A stretch of 64,000 nucleotides of DNA, from contig NC_003280.10 in the NCBI RefSeq assembly GCF_000002985.6, forward strand, positions 12,768,501 through 12,832,500, written 5' to 3'. This document shows, in pieces, positions 48,439 through 59,955 of the stretch. Both the position numbers and the translations under genes were made by a program. The notes below the pieces were generated by a model. The model did no database searches. It was not told where the DNA came from and was given only the letters and a program-made list of their open reading frames with translations. The stretch comes from Caenorhabditis elegans. Its lineage: Eukaryota; Nematoda; Chromadorea; Rhabditida; Rhabditidae. Position 1 is the stretch's first letter, and each line of letters begins with the position of its first letter.

Positions 48439-50047
48439 CTAGTTTTGTGGAATCGGTGTCAAATTGGGGCGAGCTTGTGAGAGCACGTGGTCCACGAACG
48501 AGCAGGTGACGTCACACATTAGACGGCGCGAACGGCAGTATCTGGCAGCAAACTCACAGTAGGAGGCCTGGAAGTAAACTAATAAAATATTTTCTTTTAG
48601 ACTGTTAAGCTCAAAAAATCACTGACAAAAATGATCGCATCCATTCTAGTGAACATATTGGCAATTGACATAAAGAATTGCTCAACAACGACGGCCCAGT
48701 AGCGAGCCCACGGATAGCTGAGCCTAACGACGAGAGCAATGACACGTGGAATCAGAATTTCCAAGTTGCAAACCACCAAGTAGCACAGAATGATGCCGAA
48801 CACGAGCTTGGTGAATCTCTGCAAAAATTGGAATTTTTCGGAAGCCTAACAAAGCCCAACTCACCGGATTGTTGCGGAAAAAGTTGCCAATCGACGTGGC
48901 ACAGTTGCCGAGAGTTTGAAGACGATTCTGCGAGTTTTCAGTCCGATATGTGGCATCTGTGGCGTCAGAATAGCTGTTCGAACGAGAAGTACGGCCGGCC
49001 TGAGAGCAACGTTCCGGATGGGTAGAGTAGGTGTACGTAGAGTGCTCGGATATGGTGCTGAAAGATCGAGGGTTACAGTAACCCTACAGTATTCCTGTAG
49101 CAATTTTACAGCAACCCTACGGTAACCCTACGGCTGCTCTACAGGAATTCTAAAGTAATCCTAAAAAAACTCTATAGTAACCCTACAGTAACTCTAAAGT
49201 AACCCTACAGTAAATCTACAGTAACCCTTCAGTAACATTACTGTATCCCTCCAGTAACCCTAGAGTTACTTTACCACAACCCTACAGTAACCATATTCTA
49301 TCTCAACCCTACACTAACACTACAGTAACCCTACAGTAACCCTACATTAACCGGACAGTAAATTTTCAGTAACCTTACAGTAACCCTACAGTAGCCCTAT
49401 AGTGAGAATACAGTAACCATACAGTAAGTCTACAATAACCTTGCATGCAACTTCACGTGCTCCGTTTGACTTGATACCTTACGGTAACTATACAGTAATC
49501 CTACAGTAACCCTCTCCATGGTTTCTCACTAACTTCTTATTATCGGGCTCTCCGTAGACTTGTCTTCTATCAACACATTTCGTGATTGTCACATGCTCTC
49601 CCTGTGCCTGATCCTGTCTCTTCGATCGCCTGCGGCAATGCTTTCTCTGACGTGGCAATTTCAGCTCAACCGTCGGGAATGTCACTTGATATCTGAATAT
49701 TTGAATTGAAATACGAACAAATAGTCTGTAAACTGTGAACTGCTCACTCTTCAGTCGAATCATAAATATCGTCAATGTAGTAGCTGTTGTTCGGCTTCTC
49801 CTCATCCGTAGTAGCAGTCGTCGTAGTCCTTTTGGAGCATTTTCGAGTCGAGTAAATCGACTCTGAATCTTCAGATGGATAGAATCTGGTTGGCGGTGAT
49901 GACATGGAACCTCTGGAAACAGAAACATCATTGGCAAACTCGCCTGTAGGCGCCTACGCCTGCCTATCCATCGGAAAATCTGATAGTTTCCCCTTACCTC
50001 GATGAACTTTTCTCACTGTGACTGCGTCTCGTTGTCGATTTTCGCAT
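48439..50047 (-). CDS. predicted membrane protein of unknown function, 6 exons
   Basis: Exons 50047-49998, 49912-49748, 49692-49534, 49057-48865, 48818-48627 and 48567-48439 give 295 residues with phases closing. Residues 1-125 are Ser/Thr/Arg-rich with Tyr-acidic YYIDDIYDSTEE, then a very basic stretch (RQRKHCRRRSKRQ) that could be a nuclear localisation signal. Residues 126-188 are Ser/Thr-rich. From residue about 193 a strongly hydrophobic region (LVFGIILCYLVVCNLEILI) is followed by a second, more amphipathic hydrophobic stretch (RYWAVVVEQFFMSIANMF). The C-terminal 43 residues have four Cys. A basic soluble N-terminus before a membrane segment suits an inner-nuclear-membrane or ER protein, but that is inference. 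I recognise no family. Intron 3 is a CTACAGTAACC satellite. Confidence 0.78.
49070..49510. repeat. CTACAGTAACC satellite filling an intron
   Basis: About 35 degenerate 11-12 bp units, CTACAGTAACC. The array occupies nearly all of 49058-49533, intron 3 of the membrane-protein gene. Confidence 0.95.
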
Positions 50048-51640
50048 TTTGTGGACCGTGTTTTTCGAAAACGAAAATATCAAAAAATGAATTTTTCTTA
50101 TCGATTATTTATTTTTATTTATTTTAAATTAAAATATTTTTTTATAACCTCTCCCCCCCCCCCCCCCTCCCTCACAAAATTCTCCGAAGCTTCACGTTCT
50201 GAATAAAATTTTATTTTTTGGTGTTCAGCGCGGATTTGACCGGTCAGATTCCTGCGTGCTTTTCCTTATTGCTTCCTGTCGCGGAGAATAGACCAGCAAA
50301 AGCCGAAGCAGCAGCAGCAGGTTCTTCGAGTGTTAAACAACTTTGTGTGGCGGGGGGTACACCAGCTGATGATATGGCGGTAGTACTTGATGATAGAGAT
50401 CACAAGATGAACGGATATATTTGTACTTGAGAATAATATAAGAACCACTTACTGTTAGGTGAGTAGGTGCCTACCTGCCTAGGCGCCTAGTTGTCCAGGT
50501 GTCAAAATTGTCGTGCCTACACACACATTATATTGATTGTAGGCAGTGTAGGCACCTACCAGGAATCATCCAGGCAGTAGCGTGCCTTCTTGAATGTTGA
50601 AAAAATTACGACAAAAACCATAAAATATGTAGCAAAACCTACTGAGCATTTTAGGCTAGAAAAATGTTCTTTTCTAAGCGATTGAGAAAAAGTAGTGTAA
50701 TTGATTAGGCTGCTACAACATTCATAGTTCATCTATCACTACAGCACCATTTGTTATAGCTATATTATAAAAACATAGCTACAACTTTTGAAAGGTTATA
50801 TCTCGTTTCATTTTGAAGATATCAATAAATTTCTAGCTACAAAACTATAGAAAAAGAGCTAACAAATATTTTGTCAGTAGACAATTTTTGACTCAAAAAA
50901 TCGACAACTGAGATATAAGCTGCCAAAGTTGAACGATACAGGAAATACGGCATGTTATTGAAATTTGTGTTTTCTTTATAAGATGTTTAATTAAAATTTC
51001 TTTAAAGCCCCCTATTAAGAACGGATCAAGCTGAAGCTTCACACTTCATTATTGAGCTGCTGTTTGATATCTATCTGACCGGTCAAATACGGCTACAACG
51101 CTCTAAGAGAAGATGAAGCTTCTCCCTCCTCGCGCCTACCGTAATCCACTTTGGTCTTCGAACTTATGCGTCGACGATCTGGGAGGTGGTGACTAGCGGA
51201 TATTTTGGGGAGATGTAAAGGGATATCTCAAGCTTCTTTTGCCGCCAAGGAGAATCGCGGGAAATGGCAGAATTTCGGTGCAAAACGCGATGAAAGATTG
51301 AAAATCAACAGCGAAGACGCATCTATATATATATAAGGATTTGATGTGAATTCTGCCAAAGTAGATTTTAAATCTTTGCTTCATTGATTTGATAATAGAC
51401 TAAAATGTATCTTTTCAGCAATTTTTCCCATATCTTACTTCTCATCTATTCTTATACCTACCTATTGCTTCGTGGCATTTTTTTTTAAAGATTACTATGT
51501 TAATTCAACAACTTGTGGTTCATATAAGTCCTCCATCATCATACCAAAACACACAGTTACTCCCCGAATGTTATGCCGTTCTTATCTTTGGGGGATAAAA
51601 ATGATGAACAAGATTAGTGTGAGATATGTGTGCTGAATGT
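50048..51640. other. gene-poor stretch upstream of the membrane-protein gene
   Basis: C/T homopolymer at 50150-50168. A 70-codon plus-strand frame (50218-50430, rich in Ala) follows a TTGGTGTTCAG acceptor but has no other support. CTAGGCGCCTAC-type palindromes are at 50458-50580. No confident gene. Confidence 0.4.
50755..50960 (+). repeat. GGTTATATCTCGTTTC repeat, copy 1
   Basis: AAAGGTTATATCTCGTTTCA, then TTTTGAAGATATCAATAAAT, then ACAAAACTATAGAAAAAGAG, then GAGATATAAGCTGCCAAAGT. Diverged match to 59755-59955 in the same order. Confidence 0.8.
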
Positions 51641-51857
51641 TCTTTGGCAGGCAGGAACCTATAAAATGGAAAGTTTCAACTTTCACTGTTAAACCTTTAA
51701 ACCTCGTGCAAGAGTGAAAGGACGAAAGGGAAGGACTCTGAGATTCTAGAAAGAAATTGAAGTAAGAAACAGGCTAGAATGAAAGTATTTTGTGGGAAAA
51801 ATAATAGAAGACTTGAATTTAAATGTGCACCCGACATGAATCTACCAGAGGCAAGCG

Positions 51858-52318
51858 GCAAACGATTTTTTTCGGCAAATCGGCAATTTGGCAAATTGCC
51901 GAAATTGAAAGTTTCCGGCGAATCGGCAAACCGGCAACTTGTCGATTTGCCGAATTTGCCGAAAATTTTTGCCGTATTGAGGTTTTGCACATTTTTTAAA
52001 TTTCAGAATTTAAATATCAATCGACAAAATTGTACACATCCTATGAATATTCCTACATCTATTTCGAAAAGTGAGCAAATTCTATGAAAACATCTAAAGA
52101 AAACTGGAAAAAATTTCAAATAGACACAGTTTTAAGTGTTTCCGTCTTATAAAAAAATCCCTCTGAACATTTCCGGCAAATCTGATATCTGGCAAACGGT
52201 AAATCGGCAAACCGGCAATTTGCCGGAATTGAAAATTTTCAGCAAACCGGCAAACCGGCATTTGCCGAATTTATCGACAAAAGAAATTTGTCGAAGTTCA
52301 GTTGCCGCCCATCCCTGG
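51858..52318. repeat. TTGCCG element, both ends recognisable
   Basis: Starts GCGGCAAACGATTTTTTTCG and ends GTTGCCGCCCATCCCTGG, the inverse of the end at 53588. The TTGCCGG units sit near the ends, with AT-rich spacer TGAGCAAATTCTATGAAAAC in the middle. Confidence 0.8.
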
Positions 52319-52319
52319 T

Positions 52320-53585
52320 TCTCAGTTATGACTAATTAATAATACTAACTCATAATCAGTTCATTACTCTATAAGTTTGTAGTATAAGCCTCGTATCAGG
52401 TGCCTTCTGTTTGACAGTAGAACACACTTTCAGATAAATATTTATCTACATTATAGTTTTCAGCACCCAAAAGTGCCTTGCATAACTCAATTTATTTCCA
52501 TCCTCCACTCAATTCCCTTCGAAAATTCGAAACATTTTGTGATATCCAAAACATTATCTGTTCAATTAGATCAGATAAGTTACAAATTAGTACCAACCTA
52601 TTGAACCTTACATTAATTCAATTAGGTTTTACCAAATCGGCCACGTTTTTTTAAAACTGAAATTTGATGTTTGGTGTGTCTTACCAGTGTTTTTGAGTTG
52701 TAGAAGCATTCAAAATCAAGGTAATTAAATTGGCCAAGGTAGCTAATTTGACCCGACATGAACCATTTTGATCTTCTAGATACCAGCAACATTTTGTTCT
52801 TCTTAATTTCAATCAAACCTCCGTCCAAAAAAAGATTCGTTTCATTTAGTTGTATCAATGATGTTTACAAGTGATCAATGATAATTAATTAGCCATGTGC
52901 CTAATTTTCATAGATGGGCTGTCAGAAGGAATTAGTCGACTTTTCGAGAAGAATCTGTGATCTTTGTCTGATGCTGATTCATTTTGCTAAGGATCCAAGC
53001 GACTTTTTAAAACAAAACACTGATCTTTCAAAAAAAAAAAACATTTTGAACCTAGAAAAGTATTAACCAATGTCGTTTTCGTCTCGCGGTCCTTCTTGAA
53101 AAGTTGAAAAGTTGTTTGCTTGTTTCAGTGATCTGATTGTTGACCAAAATGTTGCAGATCTACTAAAAATTCGCTATGTGAACTTGTATCAACAATTGGC
53201 AAGCAGGAGTTTAAAAATTTGGACGCTATTCAAAAATCAAACTTGTGCTAAGAATTCATTAACTTTGGTGCTCGTCGAAATATCAAAAATTTCCAAATTT
53301 TTCGGAGTTTGCTCAGCACGGCAAATTTGCCGGATTTGCCGAATTTGTCAGGTTCGGTAAATTTTGAGATTTGTCACACATCCCTCGGAAAAAGTTAGGC
53401 AAGACTTTGGCAAAATTTGATCAAGTCACGCTCAATTTTTGTGTAGTTTAGTCTATGCTTCAGCATAAGAAAAGTTTTGCGCGAACTCTGACAAGGTTCA
53501 AACTTGAGTCAAACTTGGGCAAAGTCTTGCAAATATTTTGCCACTTTTTTCTATTCCACAGGGCTTTTTGGTCACCAACATTTAA
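52320..53585. other. AT-rich spacer without recognisable genes
   Basis: Apart from a short TTTGCCGGATTTGCCGAATT patch at 53322-53345, I see no repeat array, splice structure or coding bias. Confidence 0.5.
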
Positions 53586-53587
53586 AC

Positions 53588-54868
53588 CAGGGATGGGCGG
53601 CAATTGCCGTTCGGCAAACTGATTTGTCGACAAATTTAATTTTGCCATTTGAAATTGAAATTCTGAAATTTCCAAAAAAAAAGTGCGAAACCACAATTTG
53701 CCGATTTGCCGGAAATTTTCAATTCTGGTAATTTGCCGATTTGCCGATTTGCCGGTTTGCCGGAAATTTTCAATTCCGGCAATTTGCCGATTATCCGATT
53801 TGCCGGAAATTTTCAATTCTGGAAATTTACCGATTTGCCGATTTGCCGGAAATTTTCAATTCCTGCAATTTGCCGATTTGCCAGTTTGCCGGAAATTTTC
53901 AATTCCGGCAATTTGCCGATTATCCGATTTGCCGGAAATTTTCAATTCTGGAAATTTACCGATTTGCCGATTTGCCGGAAATTTTCAATTCCTGCAATTT
54001 GCCGATTTGCCAGTTTGCCGGAAATTTTTAATTCTGGAAATTTACCGATTTGCCGATTTGCCGGAAATTTTCAATTCCTGCAATATGCCGATTTGCCGGT
54101 TTGCCGGAAATTTTCAATTCCGGCAATTTGCCGATTATCCGATTTGCCGGAAATTTTCAATTCTGGAAATTTGCCGACTTGCCGGTTTGCCGGAAATTTT
54201 CAACTCAGGCAATTTGCTGATTTGCCGATTTGTCCGAAATTTTCAATTCCGGCAATTTGCCGATTATCCGATTTGCCGGAAATGTTCAATTCCTGCAATA
54301 TGCCGATTTGCCGATTTGCCGGAAATTCTCAATTCTGGAAATTTGCCGACTTGCCGGTTTGCCGGAAATTTTCAATTCAGGCAATTTGCTGATTTGCCGG
54401 TTTGCCGGAAATTTTCAATTCCGGCAATTTGCCGATTATCCGATTTGCCGGAAATTTTCAATTCTGGAAATTTACCGATTTGCCGATTTGCCGGAAATTT
54501 TCAATTCCTGCAATTTGCCGGAAATTTTTAATTCCACCAATTTGCCGATTTGCCCGAAATTTTCAATTCCGGCAATTTGCCGATTATCCAATTTGCCGGA
54601 AATTTCACTTCAGGCAATTTGCCGATTTGCCGGAAGTTTCCAATTCCTGCAATTTGCCGATTTGCCGGAAATTTTCAATTCCTGCAATATGCCGATTTGC
54701 CGATTTGCCGGAAATTTTCAATTCTGGAAATTTGCCGACTTGCCGGTTTGCCGGAAATTTTCAATTCAGGCAATTTGCTGATTTGCCGGTTTGCCGGAAA
54801 TTTTCAATTCAGGCAATTTGTTGATTTGCCGATTTGCCGGAAAAAATTCGTTTGCCGCCCACCCCTTC
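53588..54868. repeat. large TTGCCG element with higher-order repeat
   Basis: Starts CAGGGATGGGCGGCAATTGC and ends GTTTGCCGCCCACCCC. Inside are about 35 units of TTTGCCGGAAATTTTCAATT, with a higher-order period near 129 bp (GCCGATTATCCGATTTGCCG recurs at 53785, 53914, 54127 and later). The open frames of up to 282 codons are artefacts of the unit. Confidence 0.93.
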
Positions 54869-55178
54869 CTCCTTTCAGTAAGGTCTTACTGTCCCCTCCA
54901 AGTTCTCACGTTTCGAATGTGAGAATATGAATCTAAACCGCAGACTACAAAATTCAAACAAAATCTTCTCATCTCCTCTCATTCCCCCCAAATACCATTA
55001 AATGATCAATCCAACTCTTATCACTATCTGACTACTACCAAAAAGTGGCAACTAATGTATACTCCACCCCCTTTTCTCACGAGTAGCTTAGTCACGCACT
55101 TCATACACACCGAGGCATTCAGTATAAATACAAACCAACATTTTGTTCTTATCACTCATCATCCCTTATCAGCCAAGA

Positions 55179-55547
55179 ATGTTCTCCCTTATCTCTTGCC
55201 TCATCGCGCTTGTTTATGTGTTCACTGTAGATGCTCAGCTATATCGATATGGTAATGGCCATAATCACCGCAACTACAACTCTCTAAACTATTCCAACAA
55301 CCAACATCGTAACAACTATTATCAAGGCTACCGTAACCCTTACCAGCGACAAGCCTACCAGGGGTACGGTAATGGTTACAACAACTACTACCAAAACACC
55401 TACGCTCAAGCCCAGCCCTACTACGGTGGAGATCGCTACATTGGAAATGGAATCCACGTGGATTCTCACGGAAATGGATATATTGGAGCCAGAGACACCG
55501 GGCTCTACATCTTCTGTAGCAGTCGAGGATGCGTGGGAAGAGGTTAA
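55179..55547 (+). CDS. small secreted Tyr/Asn-rich protein, paralog 1
   Basis: A single exon of 122 residues. A signal peptide (residues 1-20, MFSLISCLIALVYVFTVDAQ) is followed by a Tyr/Asn/Gly/Gln-rich body with YYQGYRNPYQRQAYQGYG and an end GNGYIGARDTGLYIFC, then GCVGRG with two Cys six residues apart. The ATG at 55179 is chosen because the signal peptide starts there; an upstream in-frame start at 55143 would bury it. AGTATAAATAC about 55 nt upstream looks like a TATA box. The paralog at 58552 keeps every element. Secreted, small and Tyr-rich suggests a cuticle/extracellular or antimicrobial-type peptide; that is inference. Confidence 0.88.
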   Translation: MFSLISCLIALVYVFTVDAQLYRYGNGHNHRNYNSLNYSNNQHRNNYYQGYRNPYQRQAYQGYGNGYNNYYQNTYAQAQPYYGGDRYIGNGIHVDSHGNGYIGARDTGLYIFCSSRGCVGRG

Positions 55548-55910
55548 TTTTTATGTTTAAGATGATTTTATTTGTATGTACATTATTACCACGACCACTT
55601 TCACTATATATTGAACGGGTTTTTGACCTACCTATTGGACAATTTGATATTTTTCGAAATAAATATTGTTTTCTGCCAGAGGATTTTCGGCAACAGTAAA
55701 TATTTTATTTTAAACCCCAAAATGTTTTCAAAAATCTCTGTATCCGTTCTGACTTGATCGCTAAACTTCAACCTAGTTCTTGCGCGTACCTTATCATTTG
55801 GGATTTTATTGGGTTTACATATTTATTGGCTAGACTACGCAATTGATATGGATACCGGGTACGGAAGAAGGATATCTTCCGGTACTTAGTGACAAAAAGG
55901 AATGGGCTTG

Positions 55911-56390
55911 TGTTTAGGCTTAGGCTTAGGCTTAGGCTTAGGCCTAGGCTTGGGCTTAGGCTTGGGTTTAGGATTAGGCTGAGGCTTTGGCTTAGACTCA
56001 GGCTTAGGCTAAGGCTTAGGCTTATATTTATGTTTAGGCTTAGGCTTAGACTCAGGCTTAGGCTTGGCTTAGGCTTAGGCTGAGGCTTGGGCTTAGACCT
56101 CAGGCTTGGGCTTAGGCTGAGGCTGAGACCTTAGGCTTAGGCTTGGGCTTAAGCTTGGGCTTAGGCTTAGGCTGAGGCTTGGGCTTAGACTCAGGCTAAG
56201 GCTTAGGATTAGGCGTCGGCTTAGGCTTAAGCTTAGGCTTAGGCTTAGGCTTAGGCTTAGGCTTAGGCTTAGACTAAAGTTTAGGCATAAGTTTAGGCTT
56301 AGGCTTAGACTTAGGCTTATGCCTAGGCTTCTGCTTAGGCTTAGGCTCAGGCTCAGGCTTAGGTTCAGTCTTAGGCCCAAGCCTTGGCTA
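55911..56390 (+). repeat. interstitial telomere-like TTAGGC tract
   Basis: About 75 consecutive hexamers, mostly TTAGGC with TTGGGC, TGAGGC, TCAGGC and CTAGGC variants, all in one orientation. TTAGGC is the nematode telomere repeat. Frames through it encode Arg/Leu or Ser/Leu dipeptides and are not genes. Confidence 0.95.
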
Positions 56391-57045
56391 ATATAAAAAA
56401 CTCGGGATTTATTTTTTGGTAGGTTCAAATAGGAATTCAATTTTGCGTATGAAAATTTACAAAAATGTTAGAAGTCATGGAGAGATATTTAAAATGAAAA
56501 CATTCTATCTTTAAGTCCCCACACAATCCCGCCCATCTCCTTTTCCTGACACTCCGAACTTTTGAGCCTTTGATCTTATCTGAAGATTCAGTGGATGTTC
56601 CCGAAAATTCCAATAAACCTACCCTCTATTCTATTTGTAAGAAAGATTTTACTTCAATAAACCCATGGTTTAGAGAACAGCCAAACCAAAATGTTATTGT
56701 TACTACCGTCCAAAAAGAAGCAACTGAAAGAAAAAAATCTTCAAAAATCTGTGTTAGTTTGTTACATGCTGAAAGTCACGTTCTCATTTTTGAAAGTGAA
56801 CACAAAAGATCATCACGATCAAAATGAACTGGTGGTTCTTTGGTTAAAATATTTTTAATCAAAAAAACTGAAAGTGAATATCGAAAAGTATATCGTAGTT
56901 TATTGCCAAGCTACTTTCGAATAATACCATTGTAAATTGTTCCTAATATTATAAAGCTTGCCCTAGAGCGGAATTTATGGATGTACAAAAATTACTGGAT
57001 TCTCAAACTTTATTCAAAACCAGTGATAAATTACCAAAGAAACAT
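56391..57045. other. spacer with a weak open frame
   Basis: The frame 56570-56827 lacks an ATG (it opens at TTG) and has no splice partner that I can defend. AATAAA for the minus-strand gene lies at 57009-57014. Confidence 0.4.
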
Positions 57046-57333
57046 CTACATGAGTTGCTCATCCGTGTAGAATGGTTCCGTATGTTCTCGATTGATTTCC
57101 AAGTCGGGCATATCATCAGGAATATGTGTAATTGTGTCATCTTCGCGGACTTTTCTGGCCTTCTTCCTACTGAAAACAGCCTCCCGTGGTGCACTTTTCA
57201 GCTTCTTTTCAGTGTCCTGAGGCGGTGGGACCGGCTGAGCTGGCGGTGGCTGCTCACGACAATTATTTTCACCTCGCTTATTTGAATCAACTGCATCTTC
57301 CTTACTCTCAGTTTTCCTTTTACAAAAGCACAT
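57046..57333 (-). CDS. small charged, Pro-containing protein of unknown function
   Basis: A single exon of 95 residues beginning MCFCKRKTESKEDAVDSNKR, with a Pro/Gln-rich middle (PPPAQPVPPP), a basic patch (SRKKARKVRED) and an acidic C-terminus ending EPFYTDEQLM. No signal peptide. AATAAA lies 32 nt past the stop, which supports a real 3' end. Codon-like composition contrasts with the surrounding AT-rich DNA. The family is not recognised; an upstream exon cannot be excluded. Confidence 0.6.
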   Translation of the reverse strand: MCFCKRKTESKEDAVDSNKRGENNCREQPPPAQPVPPPQDTEKKLKSAPREAVFSRKKARKVREDDTITHIPDDMPDLEINREHTEPFYTDEQLM

Positions 57334-57529
57334 ATTGTCACACCGTCAACACGATATTTGCTCACAGCGAGACCAATTGAAAATTTATGAAATGAATTTT
57401 GAAAATTCAATTTTCTGAAAAAAATATCGATTTGAACTTCCGCGGGAATTCAAATTTTGTATTTTTTGTGTTTTTCACGTAAAAAAATATATTTGCTTTT
57501 TTGAGACCACAATAGAAATTAAAAACTCT

Positions 57530-58050
57530 GCGGCAAATGATTTTTTCCGGCAAATCGACAAATTGCCGGAAAATTTCCGGCAAATCGGCAAACTGCCGGA
57601 ATTGAAAATTTCCGGCAAACCGGCAAATTGCAGGAATTGAAATTTCCGCAAATCGGCAAATTGCCGGAATTGAAAATTTCCGGCAAATCGGCGAATTGCC
57701 GGAATTGAAACTTCCCGCAAATCGGCAAATTGGCGGAATTGAAATTTCCGGCAAATTGTGATGTCGCACTTTTTTTTGGAAATTTCAGAATTTCAATTTC
57801 AAATGACAAAATTAAACGCATCTTATGAATGTTACCACATCTATTTTGTAATGTAAGGAAAAATTTCAAAAAGACACAGTTTTAAGTGTTTCCTTATCAT
57901 AAAAAATCCCTCTAAACAATTCCGGCAAATCTGATATTCGGCAAACGCAAATCGGCAATTTGCCAAAAATGAAAATTTCTGGCAAATCGCCGGAATTGAA
58001 AATTTCCGGCAAATCGTCAAACCGATAATTTATCGGCAAATCGGCAAGTA
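57530..58050. repeat. TTGCCG arrays, reverse orientation
   Basis: Two clusters, 57530-57755 (starting GCGGCAAATGATTTTTTCCG) and 57918-58050, separated by AT-rich spacer like that at 52040-52150. Together they look like one element of about 520 bp related to 51858-52318. Confidence 0.8.
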
Positions 58051-58551
58051 TTCTGTTGTATTGAAAATTTCACATCCTTCCCAGGGAAATTTTCAGCAAT
58101 AAAAAAATTCGGCAACTTTTCAAATTGCCAATACTGCCTATTGTTGGAATTTTTCGGCAATTTCCCAAGTTTCAAAAATGTTTTATTTTCAATATTGGCA
58201 TATATTGGCATAATTTGTCGTTTTGGTACTTTTTTACGGAAACATTTAATATTTCGATATTAGAGTCACTTGAAGCTTTTAAATCTTCAAACCTGCAAAG
58301 CTCCCAAAACCTACATTCCCATACTATCACTTCAATAAATCACATTCTACGTATCTCTTTGACCTTGCCACTAAATACCAAATGATCATTTTCCCCTCCT
58401 ATTTTTGACCCAAAAATTCGGCTTCTCAAATGTGCTACTCCACCCCTTTTTTTCTCACGAGAAGCCAAATACGTCACTCTTCATATATAAAAGCTTCTCT
58501 CTTCGTTCATCAAAAACTTATCACCCCCCCCCCCCCACCCCCCTCACAAAA

Positions 58552-58911
58552 ATGTTATCCCTTATCACATGCGTTATCGTCTCGCTGTGTCTGTTCAATG
58601 GATTTGTGGAAGCTGGACCATATGGTAATGGTTATTATAACAATTATCGAAACTACAATTATCCGAATCGCAATGGCTATGCAACTTATCAAAACAACTA
58701 CTACCAAGGCTACCGTAGTCCGTACCAGTACCAGAGGCAAGGCTATAATAACAACTATTACTACCAAAATTCGTATGCCCAACAACCGTATTACACTCAA
58801 ACCTACTCCAACGGCATTAACTACGACTCCCAAGGAAACTCATTTATTGGCACTAAGGAAAACGGCATATACCTATTCTGTAATGGACATGGATGTCCTG
58901 GAAGAGGATAA
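58552..58911 (+). CDS. small secreted Tyr/Asn-rich protein, paralog 2
   Basis: A single exon of 119 residues. The signal peptide MLSLITCVIVSLCLFNGFVE is followed by a Tyr/Asn-rich body with NNYYQGYRSPYQ and an end GNSFIGTKENGIYLFC, then GCPGRG. Clear paralog of 55179-55547, 3.4 kb away in the same orientation, sharing the YYQGYR, GN-IG and FC-GC-GRG blocks. Upstream ATATATAAAAGC (about 58482) is a good TATA box, and a C-rich 5' leader precedes the ATG. Confidence 0.88.
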   Translation: MLSLITCVIVSLCLFNGFVEAGPYGNGYYNNYRNYNYPNRNGYATYQNNYYQGYRSPYQYQRQGYNNNYYYQNSYAQQPYYTQTYSNGINYDSQGNSFIGTKENGIYLFCNGHGCPGRG

Positions 58912-59097
58912 TATTTATGAGCTTTGTACATTTTTTATTTGTAGAACATTTGTGTATAGAAGCGGGTTTAACTTACCATTGCAATACTGTGAACGGTTTA
59001 ATAAAGTGATATATATATATATATATTTTGATGAATGTTTTTTGTTTAGAAGTGTTTTTGAGAAACATGTACTATTTTTGAGAAACATGTACTAGGA

Positions 59098-59645
59098 CTT
59101 GCCGTTCGACAAATCGGCAAATTGCCGGTTTGCCAATTTGCCGTCAATTTTCAATTTCGGCAATTTGCCGGATATCAAATTTGCCAGAAATGCTAAGAGG
59201 AATTTTTCATAACACTGAAACACTTAAAACTGTGCCATTTTGAAACTTTTTTCCCGTTTTCTTTAGACATTTTCATAGAATTTGCTTACTTTTCAAATTA
59301 TACGTAGGAACATTCATAGAATGGATTCATAGAATTGAAATTGAAATTCGGAAATTTCCTTCAAAAAAATTTGCAATACAACCATTTGCCAAAAATTTTC
59401 GGCAAATTGCCGTTTTCTGCCAAATTCGGCAAAACGGCAAATTGGAGGTTTGCTGATTTGCCGAAATGTTTAATTCCGGCATTTTGCCGAAAACTTCAAT
59501 TCCGACAATGTACCGATTTGCCGGAAATTATCAATTCCGACAATTTGCCGAAATTTCAATTCCGGCAATATGCCGGTTTGCCGGTTTGCAGGAAATTTTA
59601 AATTCCGGCAATTTGCCGGAAAAAATCGTTTGCCGCTCACCCCCT
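59098..59645. repeat. TTGCCG element
   Basis: Starts TTGCCGTTCGACAAATCGGC and ends AAAAAATCGTTTGCCGCTCA then CCCC, matching the ends at 53588 and 54868. The middle has the AT-rich spacer with CACTTAAAACTGTG. Confidence 0.85.
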
Positions 59646-59754
59646 GATTTGCACCAAGTTATCAGAAACATCAAAATAATAAACAACTTAAATAATATGG
59701 CATATTTCATATTCATCTAATACAAGAACGTCTAACATTTAATTTAAAATATAC

Positions 59755-59955
59755 CCGCTATTTCACTTTAGAAAGTTATATCTCAATTAATTTTGAAGAT
59801 ATAAATAAATTATTAACTACAAAACGATAGAAAAAGAAAAGAAATAAATATTTCGTCAGTTGGCAATTTTTAAATCGAAAAAACGATAAATAAGATATAA
59901 GCTATCAAAGTTGGGGTGCAATACTAACAGAGGGAATACGGTACCAAAAAGAAAT
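59755..59955 (+). repeat. GGTTATATCTCGTTTC repeat, copy 2
   Basis: AAAGTTATATCTCAATTAAT, TTTTGAAGATATAAATAAAT, ACAAAACGATAGAAAAAG and AAGATATAAGCTATCAAAGT. Diverged partner of 50755-50960. Confidence 0.8.

Noticed and set aside
50218-50430. 70-codon Ala-rich frame after a TTCAG acceptor
   Set aside because: Only one weak signal supports it, and the minus strand offers an equally plausible short Pro/Tyr-rich frame.
53683-54531. 282-codon frame of repeated CRKFSIP-type peptide
   Set aside because: It is the translation of a stop-poor satellite unit; overlapping frames are equally long and there is no start context or splice signal.
56093-56440. Ser/Leu-repeat frame on the minus strand
   Set aside because: It is the translation of degenerate TTAGGC hexamers.
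56570-56827. 85-codon frame
   Set aside because: It opens at TTG without an ATG and I found no convincing upstream exon.
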